A stretch of DNA of 64,000 bases from Guadua angustifolia (GCA_036346375.1 JAYEVE010001019.1:124001-188000); one strand, 5' to 3'; numbered from the stretch's first letter, positions 12,548 through 23,888 are shown. Numbers and translations: made by a program. The notes: generated from the sequence alone by a model not told the origin.

Positions 12548-14521
12548 GCCCCTGTCCTTCACCTTCCCGACTTCGACTCCACCTTCGTGATCGAGTGCGA
12601 TGCTTCGGGCGTCGGGATTGGCGCGGTCCTTCAACAAGAGGGCCATCCGATTGCCTTCTATAGTCGACGGTTGGCGGCGCGCCATGCCAAGTTGGCAGCC
12701 TATGAGCGCGAGCTCATCGGCCTCTCCAAGGCGATTCGACACTGGAGGCCCTACCTGTGGGGACGTCCTTTCATCGTCCGCACGGATCATGCAAGCCTCA
12801 AGTACCTCCTCGAGCAAGCCTTGATTACTCCTCCACAACAGCATTGGCTTAGCAAGCTGATGGGATTCGATTTCCTTGTGGAGTACCGGCCAGGCAGATG
12901 CAACCGGGCGGCTGATGCTCTATCCCGCCTCCAGGAGGAACCGGCCGACTGCCTGGCGCTATCCATCCTAAGCCACGCGACGCGCCTGCAGTGGGAGGAG
13001 GACTTGCGTAGGGACCCGGAGGTGCAGCAGCGCTGCACGCAGCTGCGGCAAGCAACACCGGAGTCCCCAGAGCCCGGCGCGGCTCTTACTCCATCCGCAC
13101 CGGCCACTTGGACAGTTCGCAGCGGCCTCCTTTTCCGTGACAGTTGCCTCTTCATCCCAGCCACATCGCCGCTCCGACTACAGGTGGTGGCGTCGGTCCA
13201 TGATATTTCCCACGAAGGCATCACCAAGACCCTACACCGGGTAAAGCAACACTTCTTCTGGGCCAACATGCGCAAGACAGTGGAAGACTACGTCGGCACT
13301 TGTACCATCTGTCAACAACACAAAGCTAGCACCTAGGCGCCCGGTGGTCTTCTCCAACCCCTACCCATTCCGCTCCACATATGGGCCGATGTGTCCATGG
13401 ACTTTGTGGTCGGCCTTCCCAAGTCACAGGGTAAATCTGCGCTGTTGGTCGTGGTAGATCGCCTCTCCAAGTACGCCCACTTCTTGGCTCTGAAACGGCA
13501 GTACACAGCTCCGGCGGTCACCGACTTGTTTTTTGATCAGATTGTGAGGCTCCATGGCATGCCCGAGACAATCGTCTCGGATCGCGACCCGGTCTTCCTC
13601 AGCACATTTTGGCAGGACCTCTTCCAGCGTTGTGGGACCAAGCTTCTCATGTCCTCCGCCTATCATCCTCAGACGGACGGACAAACGGAAGTGGTCAACC
13701 GCACGATCGAGATGTATCTCCGATGCCTTGCAGCTGACAAGCCGTCGTCATGGGTTAAGTGGTTGCCTTGGGCGGAGTTCTGCTACAACTCCTCCTACCA
13801 TTCCGCCCTCCGCATGACGCCTTTTGAGTTGGTTTATGGCAGATCACCACCACCACTCACCCCATATTGTCAGGGTGCGACCCCTGTCGACGCAGTGGAC
13901 TGTACATTGGTGGACCGAGATGAGCTCCTTAGCCGCGCACGCCAACACCTCTTGGCTGCCCAGAACCGCATGAAGCAGCAACATGATCAGCATCGTCGGG
14001 AGGTCTCCTTTGCGGTTGGGGATTGGGCATGGCTCAAATTGCAAAAACATCGACAGCTCTCCATGCGCTCCACTCCACAGCACAAGCTTTCCCCCCGGTA
14101 CTTCGGTCCTTATCAGGTGGTCGCAAGGATCGGCGAGGTAGCCTACCGTTTGGCCTTGCCCGAGACATCCAGAATCCATGACGTCTTTCATGTCTCCATG
14201 CTGAAGCCATTCCGCGGTACTCCTCCGGATGCTATTCTGCCACTGCCTGAAGAGGAGTCATCACCGACCCCAGCAGCTGCAGTCGTCACTCCCTTCAAGG
14301 TGCTGTCTCAAAGGTTCATCAGGGGGTGTCGGCAAGTCCTGGTCCAGTGGAAGGATGAACCTCTAGAAGCGGCAACTTGGCACGACGCCATTCAGCTCCG
14401 CCAATCCTTTCCTGACTTTCAGCTTGAGGACAAGCTGAATGTGGAGGGGGGGAGTATTGTTAGGGGTAATGACAGAGTGTATTATAGGCGCAGGATTAGA
14501 GAGGATCCGGTCCAGGCATGA
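12548..14521 (+). pseudogene. Gypsy pol fragment: RNase H, integrase, chromodomain
   Basis: RNase H begins at APVLHLPDF (about 12549), with the ECDASG and RTDHASL motifs and the domain end NRAADALSRL. The H2C2 zinc-binding region (SHEGITKTLHRVKQHFFW; CTIC) follows. An in-frame TAG at 13334-13336 then interrupts the frame; related proteins usually have leucine or glutamine here, so one substitution explains it. The frame reopens through integrase: first Asp near VVVDRLSKYAHF, second Asp in VSDRDPVF, Glu in QTDGQTEVVNR. Then come a GPY-like segment (SPRYFGPYQVV) and a chromodomain-like tail (VLVQWKDEPLEAATWH). It stops at 14519-14521, inside the LTR. Apart from one stop and the 5' truncation the frame is intact, so insertion was fairly recent. 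Confidence 0.9.
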
Positions 14522-14861
14522 ATGCACCGGTTAATCTCCTTTCCTGTTTAAGCCCTGAAGTTATTTCTTTCCTCCTTATTCCTAGGCAATTAGTTGCTTT
14601 ATTTGTTAAGTTATTTCCTTTCCAAAAGATGTAGCCTGCTTGATGGCTGTAGGCGCATGAATAAAAAGAGGAGAATGAGAAGAGAAAAGGCACGTTTCAG
14701 TGTCACCAAAACTTATCTCAGGCGCGCCGTCGATAACCGGTCGGTGGCTCCGTACAGCCAATTCCTCTTTTCCCATCCTCCTCCGCCCTCACGGTGCCAC
14801 CACCCACAAGCTGCAGCCAACGGCCGGGCACCCGAGCCTACTCCCGGGAACATTCTTATCA
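14458..14861 (+). repeat. 3' LTR of the gypsy element
   Basis: A purine-rich tract (GTGGAGGGGGGAG) at about 14441-14454 directly precedes TGTTAGGGG at 14458. The segment ends ...TTCTTATCA at 14861, giving a 404-bp LTR with TG...CA termini. A GAATAAAAAG box near 14660 may serve in polyadenylation. Confidence 0.8.
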
Positions 14862-16396
14862 TATAGAGTTGGGAAATAAATTTCCGGACAGAACCGAGAG
14901 TCCGATCACTGCACACAGGCATGCGAGGCTGTGTGCGTCAGAGAAGGCAAACAACGTTGTTCAACATCAGGCTATAAATTGCTCGGATGCATAGGCCATG
15001 AAGATAGAGGGTGGAGGAAGAAAGAAAGAAAAAAAAGAGATTAATATAAGCATTAGCTAAGCTACCAAACAATCTGCAGGCTCGAGTTAAGTTAGCATTT
15101 ATTATAGAAGAAAGAACAACAGACAAGCTACAAATGCGCGCACACCCCTCCACACGCACACGCACACACACCCGTGCTTGCACTCGCCTCTACGAGAAAC
15201 ACCAGGTTCGATGCTCAAACTCGGGTCCGCTGGGCGCCCAACTGTCTCCTACGCCGTTGTGCTAACTGCTAAGCTGATCAGTCCTCACCTTTCCTCATCT
15301 TTGACTAAACAACCACCAACGTTATTCTCTCTTATTCCTAAAAAATTAAAACTAAGGACATCAGGTCCGTTCCCTCTATCATCCTTTTGGTTTTACAATT
15401 TTCTTAATCTCCGCGTGTGACCAAAATACGCCTTAAGAAAAGAAATAGAGAAGTGCTATTTAAAACCACGTTTATGTAACCAACTGCCCCGAGAAAGTGG
15501 TCCTAATAACATGTTGATTTCTATCCCCCAAAATCTCTTTACTGCAGAGGTAACATGCCTTTTGTTTTTTATAAAAAATTTGGCCGAGAGTTATGGCATT
15601 GAGTATAGAAGAAGAAACACTAGACGAGCTATGCGTGTACGCACCCCTCAAGCACACACACACCTACACACGCACTCACGCGCACGCACACGCCTCCTAT
15701 GTGTGCCCGTGTCGAACGACACTCGAACGCGGGCGGGCTAGCCGTCCGGTGAGCGCGCCAACCAGACGAGCTATGCGCTCATCCGCACCATGCCTTTTGT
15801 TTGATTCTAGCCCAACGAGCATGCATGTGTGCATTGATAATAATACATTGTTGTCATCCTTTATCAAGAGGAAGCAACCGATGCAGTAGAACACATTCAT
15901 CGTAAAAAGTACTACTTTATCCGTTAATATATAGAAAAATATTTTAATTTATCATGTAAAAATGATATTACTGAATTGTTATAAAAATGCTCTCATATCA
16001 TTATATTTTTCAATAATTTTTACTATCATATAATTAGAAAAAAATAATGATTAAAGATGTGAATTGGAGACTATATCGTTGTCCAAACCGAAAATACAGA
16101 GTTAATGAGTACTTTGACGACCACAAGGGAAGGGATGTGGTAATTAAGTCTTCTTTCTCGAAAACTCACCGTCCCGAGTTGATACATTAATCTTAAGAGT
16201 GAAATGCGTTCGAACTGCTCGTATAATAACAGGTAAGCAAATTAAGGCAGTAGAGTATGAGCTTGTGTCGGTAAATGTGAGAACAGAACTGGCCGGAGAT
16301 GCGTCGATGAATGATGCAATTGGGTTGGTTAGAACATAATCATCGATCGTGGCAAGCGGATTAGATGATATCCTCTCTGATTGGTCATGCTGTATT
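14862..16396. repeat. Repeat family copy A, left part
   Basis: 14862-15075 matches 36457-36606 plus 37757-37823, and 15083-16396 matches about 38320-39414 (copy C); part also matches 27847-28080 (copy B). Copy A lacks the 1.15-kb LTR insertion seen in C and D, so its GGTGGAGGAAG at about 15011 is the empty site. It contains a CA/CG-rich simple-sequence stretch near 15648-15695. No gene seen. Confidence 0.8.
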
Positions 16397-17943
16397 CACT
16401 ACTACAAAAAACCTCTTTCTTCCCGGTCTATCACTATCGGTTCGGCTAGAATCGATAGTGATAATTACTATACTGCCGGTTCATAAGCTAAATCGGTAAT
16501 GATACTATTACTGTTGGTTTTTCTTCATAACCGGCAGTGATAAGAACCAGCAGTGATAATGGAGGAAGTATCACTGCCAGTTCGGAATCGAATCGACAGT
16601 GATAATATTTTTTTAAAAAATCATAACTTTTGCATACGGAGTCGGATAGAGACAAAATTTATATGAAAATTGTATCTCTCGATGAGATCTAGAACTTCGA
16701 ATAAAAAAGTTGTCAATACAAAGTTATAGACCTCATTGAGAGCTACAATTTTTATATAAATGTTGTCTCTATCCGACTCCGTATGTAAAAGTTATGATTT
16801 TTTAAAATTATTATCACTGCCTATTCGGAATCCGAACCATCGGTGAGACTATTACCACTGCCGGTTCAGAATTAAACCGGCAGTGATACTATTATCACTG
16901 CTAATTCTTGTTGAGAACCGGCAGTGATAATATTTTTTGAAAAAATCATAACTTTTGCATATGGAGTCAGATAGAGACAAAATTTATATAAAAATTGTAG
17001 CCCTCGATGAGAACTACAACTTTGTAGTTGACAACTATTTTATTTGAAGTCATTTAGACGTCCAAATAATCATGGAAACTTTTGGATATGAAGGGATAAA
17101 GTTGTCAATGATTATTTGAACATTTAAATGACTTCAAATAGTTGTCAACTACACAACTACAAAGTTGTAGATCTCATCGAGAGCTACAACTTTCATATAA
17201 ATTTTGTCTCCATCCGACTCCGTATGTAAAAGTTATGATTTTTTTAAAAAATATTATTACTGCCTATTCTGAATCCGAACCGTCGATGAGAGTATTATCA
17301 CTGCTGGTTCGGAATCAAACCGACAGTGATAACATTATCACTGCTGGTTCTTGTTGAGAACTGGCAGTGATAATATTTTTTGAAAAAATCATAACTTTTA
17401 CATACGGAGTTGGGTGGAGACAAAATTTATATGAAAATTATAGCTCTCGATGAGATCTACAATTTTGTAGTTGACAACTTTTTTATTTGAAATCATTTAG
17501 ATGTCCAAATAATCGTTGAAACTTTCGGATTCGAAGGGATAAAATGAACATATATCTTATAGTAGTTGAGAAGTGTGTGTTAGGTGAGATGGTAAGAGGC
17601 GTTCACATGAAGTAGCAGGTCATAGGTTCGAATCCTAGCAACCACACGCACGCATATTTCCCGCGAAAATCATGTGACTTGTGACTTGCGACCGTGCGTA
17701 GTAGTGAATACAGGTTGGCCCAGGTGCGAATAAATTTATTTTTTGATTTTACCGAGTGATTTTTGGATTTACACTATCACTGCTAGTTCTAATACAAACC
17801 GGCAGTGATACAGATTATCACTACCGGTTCTAGAACCGATAGTGATAGTCTGACTATCACTACCGACCACACACTGCCGGTTCCAATATCCGGCAGTGAT
17901 GCCAGTTTGGAACCGGCAGTGATGTGGTGTGTTTGTAGTGGTG
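16397..17943. mobile_element. Complete non-autonomous CACTA element
   Basis: Starts CACTACTACAAAAAAC and ends GTTTGTAGTGGTG (reverse complement CACCACTACAAAC), flanked by the 3-bp target duplication ATT (16394-16396 and 17944-17946). The empty site is seen in copies C and D (TGCATTGTAGGG near 39410 and 58764). Subterminal repeats of TATCACTGCCGGTTC type occur many times at both ends in both orientations. The core (about 16610-17500) contains inverted repeats built on AAAATCATAACTTTTGCATA. No transposase frame, so it would need En/Spm-type proteins in trans. Length 1547 bp. Confidence 0.9.
17573..17648 (+). other. tRNA-like sequence with A and B boxes
   Basis: 17581-17592 (TAGGTGAGATGG) fits the pol III A box and 17625-17635 (GGTTCGAATCC) is a perfect B box; the T-arm stem ATAGG/CCTAG is intact and CAACCA follows. 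The flanks GTGTGTG and CCACAC could pair as an acceptor-like stem. The anticodon arm is not convincing, so I do not call a functional tRNA. It lies inside the CACTA element and is probably a captured tRNA relic or SINE head. Confidence 0.5.
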
Positions 17944-17946
17944 ATT

Positions 17947-19689
17947 GTAGGATGGGTCAATCATGGTGTGTTTGGTTGCCTGCATGTCCCTAACCTGATC
18001 TATACAAGTCATGCGGGCTCATGGAAGACATGCTGAGTGGATGCAAGATGATTTGTTTCGTTGCCTGCATGTACTGATCCTGGGTGAGCTAAGCAGTTGT
18101 TTGGTTGGATGTATGAGGGGATAGAGAGATGACAGGATGCAAGAGAAGTTTGTTTGGTTGGATGCATGAGAGGGCCGGGCAGAGGGACTATTTCCATGCT
18201 TAACAATTACACATATCACAGAAGGTTCTTCTACATCATTCGTCAATGTCAGCACACATGTTAATTAGCTGGTGCCCTCTTAACCAATCTACCTAAACCA
18301 TTTGTCAAAAACAACACCTCTCTTGCTCTGAAGTAGAAATCAACAGTGCACAAAAATGCAATGGATTGCAAATTGCATGAGAATTGTGCGAAGTACAGTG
18401 AAATCTTAATATTTTGGGTTGCCACTTATCCTTGAAATCCAGAAAGTTGGAATATTAAAATACAGCAGTTGGAACCACTGGTATCATGTCATTTATACAT
18501 GACATAACCATATTGTTGGTATCGAACACGGTTGGAATTTACTTCCTAAAGTAATTCAACTATGAGTTATCCTGCATTGTACTAGCCAAAATATTAGCAA
18601 TGTCAACACCTCACACCTTGAATTCTTCGTTAGTTTTGGTTGCCCCTCTGTATGCTCGATGAACTAACCTGAAAAAAAAAACATTTGTCTTAGCTAATAC
18701 CTCTTTGACCAAACAGCTAACATATATTCTGCCGTGATAAAGAAAAGCATCATACTTGTGCCTTGAATTGCTGCAATTGCGAAATAAATTAAGCTTGCTT
18801 CGTACTTACAAACAAAATAATCAACTATTTGTGTCTACCTACCTAAAGCATAGGTCACCATTTCAAAAAATCAAGATAAGAGACACAACACGTGGCATTA
18901 CTGATAAAGGTATTACCCTAAAGTTCAGATTTTTAATGAACTCTCTCGAGCGATGGTCCGCATTATACATCCATTGCCGGTTCATCTACACCAAGTTATA
19001 ATTTTATTAAAAATTATAACAAATTTCGTTACAAAAATTATAACCTAACTTATAGTTACATTTAAAAATCTAAAACTCACAGGCACTTATATCTACCTTT
19101 GTAATTATTTTCTTTTTCTTGAGTCTACAATTAATGACCATATTTTTTCTTCTCCAACAAAAAAAGCTCCACCTACACTTTCATCCAATTAAAGACCTAC
19201 CTTTCTAATTATTTTTTATCCCTTTTCTACCTTTGTAATTATTTTTTATCCTTGTACATGTTTTACTATTTTATTTCATGCACCAATAATTACTTCCTTA
19301 CAATGTACCTAGATCTTCCCAACTTATTGTGATATTTAAGATTCTAAAGCTAACAAGCACCTAGATCTAAAACTTCCAATCACCTTAACCTTGTAATGTC
19401 ATATTTTGAACTATCTTCATACAACAACAAAAACAAGCATACAAAACAAATTTTGGGGTATAACTCCTACAATTGATCATGGTCTTGCCTAAAAAAGTTC
19501 TAGAGTGAGCTAGCTAAGAAACACCTTTCAACAAGAACAAATTAAGATTTTCCCACATCCATTGAAAAAATAGCAATATCTAGGTGAGAAGGATGTTGGC
19601 ATGATGTTACTAACTTTGAAATACTTAATTTAGAGGTAATCACCGCAATTAAAAATTTGGACAACACCTCCCCAAGAACAAAGTCTTTG
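17947..19689. other. Intergenic, no gene seen
   Basis: The first bases (GTAGGATGGGTCAATC) continue copy A, then homology ends. Several GTTTGGTTGCCTGCATG-like words occur at 17967-18160, suggesting a degraded MITE. The rest is AT-rich without a credible frame on either strand. Confidence 0.45.
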
Positions 19690-20002
19690 GGCCGCCCTTC
19701 TCTAATTAATTGATCACCTCTGCTGGCTCGTGGAGGAAGAAGGGTTTAAATGCGCGGGCTTCCAAAAGCAGTTTGAAACACGAACTGGTTCTTCTCTCAA
19801 ACCACTTCTGGATTTCCAGAAGCGATTTTAAAGAAGAACTGGTTTTAGAACGCAATATCCAGAACCGGTTCGTGTTTCAAACCGCTTCTGGAAGCCCTCT
19901 CTAGACCGTTGCCTACGAACCGCCTCTGATGCGAACATCACAACGGGTTTGCACCAAACCGCTTCTAATAGGCCGGTTGTGATGCCCAGTTCTGTAGTAG
20001 TG
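19690..20002. mobile_element. CACTA element, right end only
   Basis: The segment ends TTCTGTAGTAGTG at 20002; its reverse complement CACTACTACAGAA is a CACTA-type terminus. Inside are repeated words around ACCGCTTCTGGAA and its reverse complement, the usual subterminal pattern. It abuts a copia LTR that begins mid-sequence at 20003, so the element inserted in that LTR. The left terminus was not found; the left limit given is only where the subterminal repeats begin. Confidence 0.65.
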
Positions 20003-22321
20003 GGAGTTGTATACAAACTCTTTTCATGTTGGAAGTGGAGTTATATTCAATCTCTTTATGTTTGCTCAGTATGTATAAATAGGGGGAGGTGTCTCTTGTT
20101 TATTTTGAGCCGGGTTTTAGGGTTTGTACCCTTTTGTTTAGAGTACCGTAACCAGATCAAAAAATCCTTCTTGCGACCAAGCTTCTTGCCGAACGATTTT
20201 CTAGTGCATGTGGCGGGCTGATTTGTTTCCTTGAAGCTGGAGGCATTGCGTGGGTGCAGCGCTTGTGTTTTTGGGGCCGGAAGAGCTTCTTGCAGGTGAC
20301 TAGAAGCTGCGTCGAAGAACAATCTTCCTGGCCAGTTGCACATGCATGCAAGGAAAAAGAAGTCTGGCTACTAGTTAATTGCTGCAAGAGTGGCGACTAG
20401 ATAAGTTTTGTGACTAGGAAAGGAATTTGCCTGATGCGCTGGACGTTCTGGCCGCTGATCTCAAAAAGGATGCATGCATGTGAGGGGTGTAAATGGGTCG
20501 GGTATTATCTGATCTGTACCCGTATCCAAATGCAAAATTACCTTAATAGAAAACTATTTTACACTACCCGCTAGGTACGGGTAGTACCCGGGTAGGTTAG
20601 ATTCAGGTTCGGGTCGGGTACAGGATCGGCAATACCCAGTGGGTGCGGGTCGGATTCGGATACCGGATAATTCTTACAATCCGCATTTTCGGTGGTACTA
20701 CTAATTCTGAAATTTCGATTTAAATTGTCTTGACCAAAAATAGTTCAACGATGTCAAAAATTTAAAAATTTTTAAAGGTTCCTGACACATCAGAGATATT
20801 CTCATTAAATTTTCAGGTGATTATCAAATCGAGGAATTTTAAAAATTCAAACATTGCTACTACTCGATAAAAGCGATCGGCAAGTTTGATCCGAATGAAA
20901 ATTATAACAAACGAGGTTATAAAATTTTGAAATTTTTTGTGAATGGTTCTAAAATATCTATAATATTGTCATAAAATTTTCAGATGATGATCAAATGTCA
21001 TGAAGTTTTAAAAATTCAAACAAGATTCTTCGTCTGTTAAAAGGCTTATCGACAAATTTGAACGAAATGAAAAATTATCCAAACAATGTTATAAAATTTT
21101 TAAAATTTTATATAATGATACTGATGAAATTAGTAATCTCTCATAAAAATTTGAGATCATGATCACACTCAAGAAAATTTATAAAATTTTGACAAGGTAA
21201 ATGTCTCAATTATGTTCTATTTGCTATCAACCTAAACAAGAGAAGGAGCACATGACCTGATTTCCTAGACTACGGACGCTTGTGATTTTACGTTATCCAA
21301 AACTATTGTTATTGCCTCCTATTCCTTTGGGATTGCCCTAAGTTCCTCTCCTCCAATTCAACTATGTGTTGAGCTATACATGTGAATTTCATTTTATGTA
21401 TTGGACTTTGTGTGTTTATTGAACTACATGTGTTTGATTATGTACTATTTGAACTCTTTGTTGGACTATGTATGTTTGTTAGACTATACGACATTATCTA
21501 TTGTATTATGTGATGTACTAGTGTGATAGTTGGATTATTTTTATCGCATGTTTTGATCCTAGGTATTTCGTGCACCACCCGATGAAGTACCCGTTGTCTG
21601 TATTATACCTGTTCGCACAATACCCGAACCCGATTTCTACCCGTTCATAGAAAATACTACCCGTTAACCGTACCCTATCCGATTTTTACTACCCGTGCCC
21701 GTACCCGTACCCGGAGAAAAAATAATAGGGTAGGGTATGGAATGATCTACTACCTGCCTGTACCCGACCCGTTTACACCCCTACATGCGACGTGCGCTCG
21801 AAGTTTTGGTCCAGCGTAGCTAAAGAAATTCGGTCCGGCGTAGTTAATTCTCGTCATTTGTTGTTTCAGTCATCTTGCGAAGGTAATATCTTGAGATCCA
21901 AAGATCCGATCGAGTTGATTCCTCTTGAGTTAGCTTCAGAATTGAATCTAGTTTCTACAGTTAAAATTTCACATCAATCTAATGGTTGGATCTTCAGGAA
22001 TTACTATTCATCATTATCTGTTACATTCATCTTGCGAAGCTTATAACTCTAGATCCGTAGGTCCGATCAAGCTGATTCTTATTGAGTTATTTTGGAAATT
22101 AAATCTAATTTCTACAGTTAAAATTCACATCAATGCAACAGTGGGATCTTTATAAATTACTGTTTTAGTGAACGTGTATTATTCTGTTTTTGTCAAATCC
22201 GAATCGTGCAATTAGAGTCCGAATTTGGGTGTTCCAAAAAATATCAAAAATTGATTTTAGCTTCGCGCAATCAATCGTTGACCTCCCTCTGATTGCTAGT
22301 TTAGTATATATCGATCCTACA
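20003..22321 (+). repeat. Copia-type LTR, interrupted
   Basis: 20003-20480 and 21784-22321 together match the reverse complement of the LTR at 28320-29611. Shared features are TATAAATAGGGGGAGG near 20075 (promoter region), GGGTTTGTAC near 20120, the TTGCGAAGGTAATATCTTGAG stretch near 21876 and the end ATCGATCCTACA at 22310-22321. The 5' part of the LTR is missing because a CACTA end abuts it. No tRNA primer-binding site follows, so a solo or truncated LTR is likely. Confidence 0.75.
20481..21783. mobile_element. hAT-like non-autonomous element
   Basis: Left end TGAGGGGTGTAAATGGGTCG; the right end read in reverse is TAGGGGTGTAAACGGGTCGG. These near-perfect terminal inverted repeats resemble hAT ends (YAGGGGTGTAAA). 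Flanks are CATGCATG (left) and CATGCGAC (right), a partly matching 8-bp duplication. The ends are filled with reiterated GGGTA/TACCC words (CCCGTACCCGTACCCG). The core is AT-rich, without a transposase frame. It is nested in the copia LTR. Confidence 0.65.
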
Positions 22322-22392
22322 TGAACTTTCAATTAAAGTATGATATTCATCTGTAGTTCTGTACATGATGACGTGTATGGGCAAGGAAAACA

Positions 22393-22734
22393 TCAATCAG
22401 TCAATTGGCAGTTTGCATATGAAAACCAAGACAAAAGAGTCAGATCCTTTGGGTTCTGCTCCTCAGGAGGAACAGACTCTTGATTTGTACCGAAGTGTGA
22501 AGATGCAATCCAATAGACTTTAACAGCAATAGCTGTAGTCATCAGACTCTTGATTTCCACCTTTGTGACAGTACCTTGAAGACGACTTCCTGAGGAGGTT
22601 CTGCTCCTCAGGAGGAACAGACTCTTGATTTCCACCTTTGTGACAGTACCTTGAAGACGACTTGCTTTCCACGATCCGTTAAGCGATCTGGACGTTTTGA
22701 AAACAGACGACGACACATTAACATTATCCAACAC
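22393..22734 (-). CDS. Unidentified ORF, 113 codons, repeat-containing
   Basis: A minus-strand frame of 113 codons that I do not recognise. It contains RLQGTVTKVEIKSL twice, because 22544-22588 is duplicated at 22619-22663 (period 75), and a third partial copy (GGAGGAACAGACTCTTGATT) lies near 22467. The C-terminal part (KVYWIASSHFGTNQ...) has no low-complexity bias and might be an old coding exon. The frame survives the duplication because 75 is a multiple of three. No promoter or neighbouring exons seen; could be spurious. Confidence 0.25.
   Translation of the reverse strand: MLDNVNVSSSVFKTSRSLNGSWKASRLQGTVTKVEIKSLFLLRSRTSSGSRLQGTVTKVEIKSLMTTAIAVKVYWIASSHFGTNQESVPPEEQNPKDLTLLSWFSYANCQLTD
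22544..22663. repeat. Tandem duplication, period 75
   Basis: AGACTCTTGATTTCCACCTT and the following 25 bases at 22544 recur at 22619, separated by GGTTCTGCTCCTCAGGAGG-containing sequence that also occurs at about 22451. Confidence 0.8.
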
Positions 22735-22792
22735 TTCATCAACTCGACCAAGCCATGGCCCAGACTAGTGATAAAACCATTGAATTCGCTAG

Positions 22793-22854
22793 TTTGAACA
22801 TTGAGTCAACAGTTGGAATGCACATTTGAACATTGAGTCAACAGTTGGAATGCA
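22793..22854. repeat. Tandem duplication, period 32
   Basis: TTTGAACATTGAGTCAACAG and ten further bases at 22793-22822 are repeated exactly at 22825-22854. Confidence 0.85.
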
Positions 22855-23053
22855 GGATGCTATTTTCATAAGGAATTTCGCCGGAATTTCGTCGGATGAA
22901 ATTTCGGTTATATTTTTCTGTTTTTTGTTTGAAAATTCAAACAAATTTGGCCGAAATTTGGTGAAATTTTGGAATTTCGCCTGTTTCGCTAGGTGCCAAA
23001 ATTTCTCTTGAACCGAAACAAAAATCCCCTGGTTAGGACTAAATATAACGTAA

Positions 23054-23646
23054 TAAGAGCATCTCCAGCAAGGGCCCCTAAAACAGGGTCCCTATTTTGG
23101 ATTTAGGACTCCCTATTTTTTGGGACCTGTTTTTGAGTACAAGTCAAAGAACATCCCTAAATCTCAGCCCCTATTTTACTTTTTTCTCCTATTTTGACAT
23201 ATCCGCTATGTATAATCTTCATTTGACACCACTAAAATTCAATCAAAAATATTTGTAATACATAAAACATAAGCATATTAACATTTACAATTTAAAAACA
23301 TGATATTTAAAATTTAAATTTAAAATTTTCAAAACATGATATTTAAAATTTAAATTTAAAATTTTCAAAATTTTCAGCAGCAGATGCAGATGCAGATTGC
23401 AACTCATCCAAGCAAAGACACGCTCAGCTCAAATAACTAATGCAAGCCATTCTTCACTTAACTTCCTATTTTAAGGTTTAGGGGTTGGTTTAGGGGCTCC
23501 CTGGGAATTAGGGCTGAGGAGGCAAATTTAGGGGCCTCCTAATTTTAGGGGCTCGATTAGGGGTCCTGCTGGATCTGTATTTTTTACTAAACTCCCTATT
23601 TTAAGGTTTAAGGGCTGGTTTAGGGGCTCTGCTGGAGATGCTCTTA
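23054..23646. mobile_element. MITE with AGAGCATCTCCAGCA termini
   Basis: Left end TAAGAGCATCTCCAGCA, right end TGCTGGAGATGCTCTTA: a terminal inverted repeat of at least 17 bases, followed on both sides by GGGGCCC/TTTAGGGGCT-like words and several internal CTATTTTAAGGTTTA repeats. No coding capacity in its 593 bp. It lies about 350 bp upstream of the NB-ARC gene start and could influence its promoter. The superfamily is not clear because I cannot define an unambiguous target duplication. Confidence 0.7.
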
Positions 23647-23805
23647 ACCGGGGGGCAGCCCAACCTCTGTGAGTGGCGAGGCGCTGCGACGTGGTTGGTG
23701 TCTCTTGGGCGTGAAAGGAGCTCCGCCTTTTCGGAGCAACTGCAGAATGTAGAAGAAGAATGACCTGGCCGGGGGAGTGCTTTTGACGAATGGTTGGAGG
23801 AGTTT
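23646..23805. repeat. Flanking direct repeat, left copy
   Basis: AACCGGGGGGCA, then GTGAGTGGCGAGGCGCTGCG and about 110 further bases, recurs at 27096-27281 in the same orientation. The two copies bracket the NB-ARC gene and the LINE fragment. Confidence 0.85.
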
Positions 23806-23878
23806 GACTAATTGGGTGAAGAAGTCAAGAATAAGATCATAAAAGAAGTTCAAGAAGCCACCTCTCGTCTCCCACTTA

Positions 23879-23888
23879 CTATATATAG
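23879..23888 (+). promoter_or_regulatory. TATA box of the NB-ARC gene
   Basis: CTATATATAG about 110 bases upstream of the ATG at 23995, a normal plant spacing with a short 5' leader. Upstream DNA is a repeat shared with 27096-27281. Confidence 0.55.

Larger units (their letters stand above)
12548..14861 (+). mobile_element. Ty3/gypsy chromovirus, 3' half plus 3' LTR
   Basis: The fragment keeps the end of pol (RNase H, zinc-binding H2C2, integrase, C-terminal chromodomain-like region), a polypurine tract and a complete 3' LTR. It is cut abruptly at about 12548: gag, protease, most of RT and the 5' LTR are missing. Chromodomain position after integrase places it among grass chromoviruses. The LTR end at 14861 abuts TATAG of repeat copy A; in other copies the same site reads ACA-TATAG-AGTT, so TATAG is the probable right target-site duplication. 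Confidence 0.88.

Noticed and set aside
12452..13275. Long minus-strand frames over the gypsy pol
   Set aside because: Shadows of the plus-strand RNase H/integrase frame.
15640..15700. CACACA/CGCACA-rich stretch as a possible CRISPR-like array
   Set aside because: Simple-sequence repeat without unit and spacer structure; CRISPR is not expected in plant nuclear DNA.
17573..17648. Functional tRNA gene
   Set aside because: A and B boxes present but no convincing anticodon arm; kept only as tRNA-like.
23054..23646. Assignment of the MITE to PIF/Harbinger
   Set aside because: The TAA/TTA bases at its ends belong to the inverted repeat itself; no clear target duplication, so superfamily left open.
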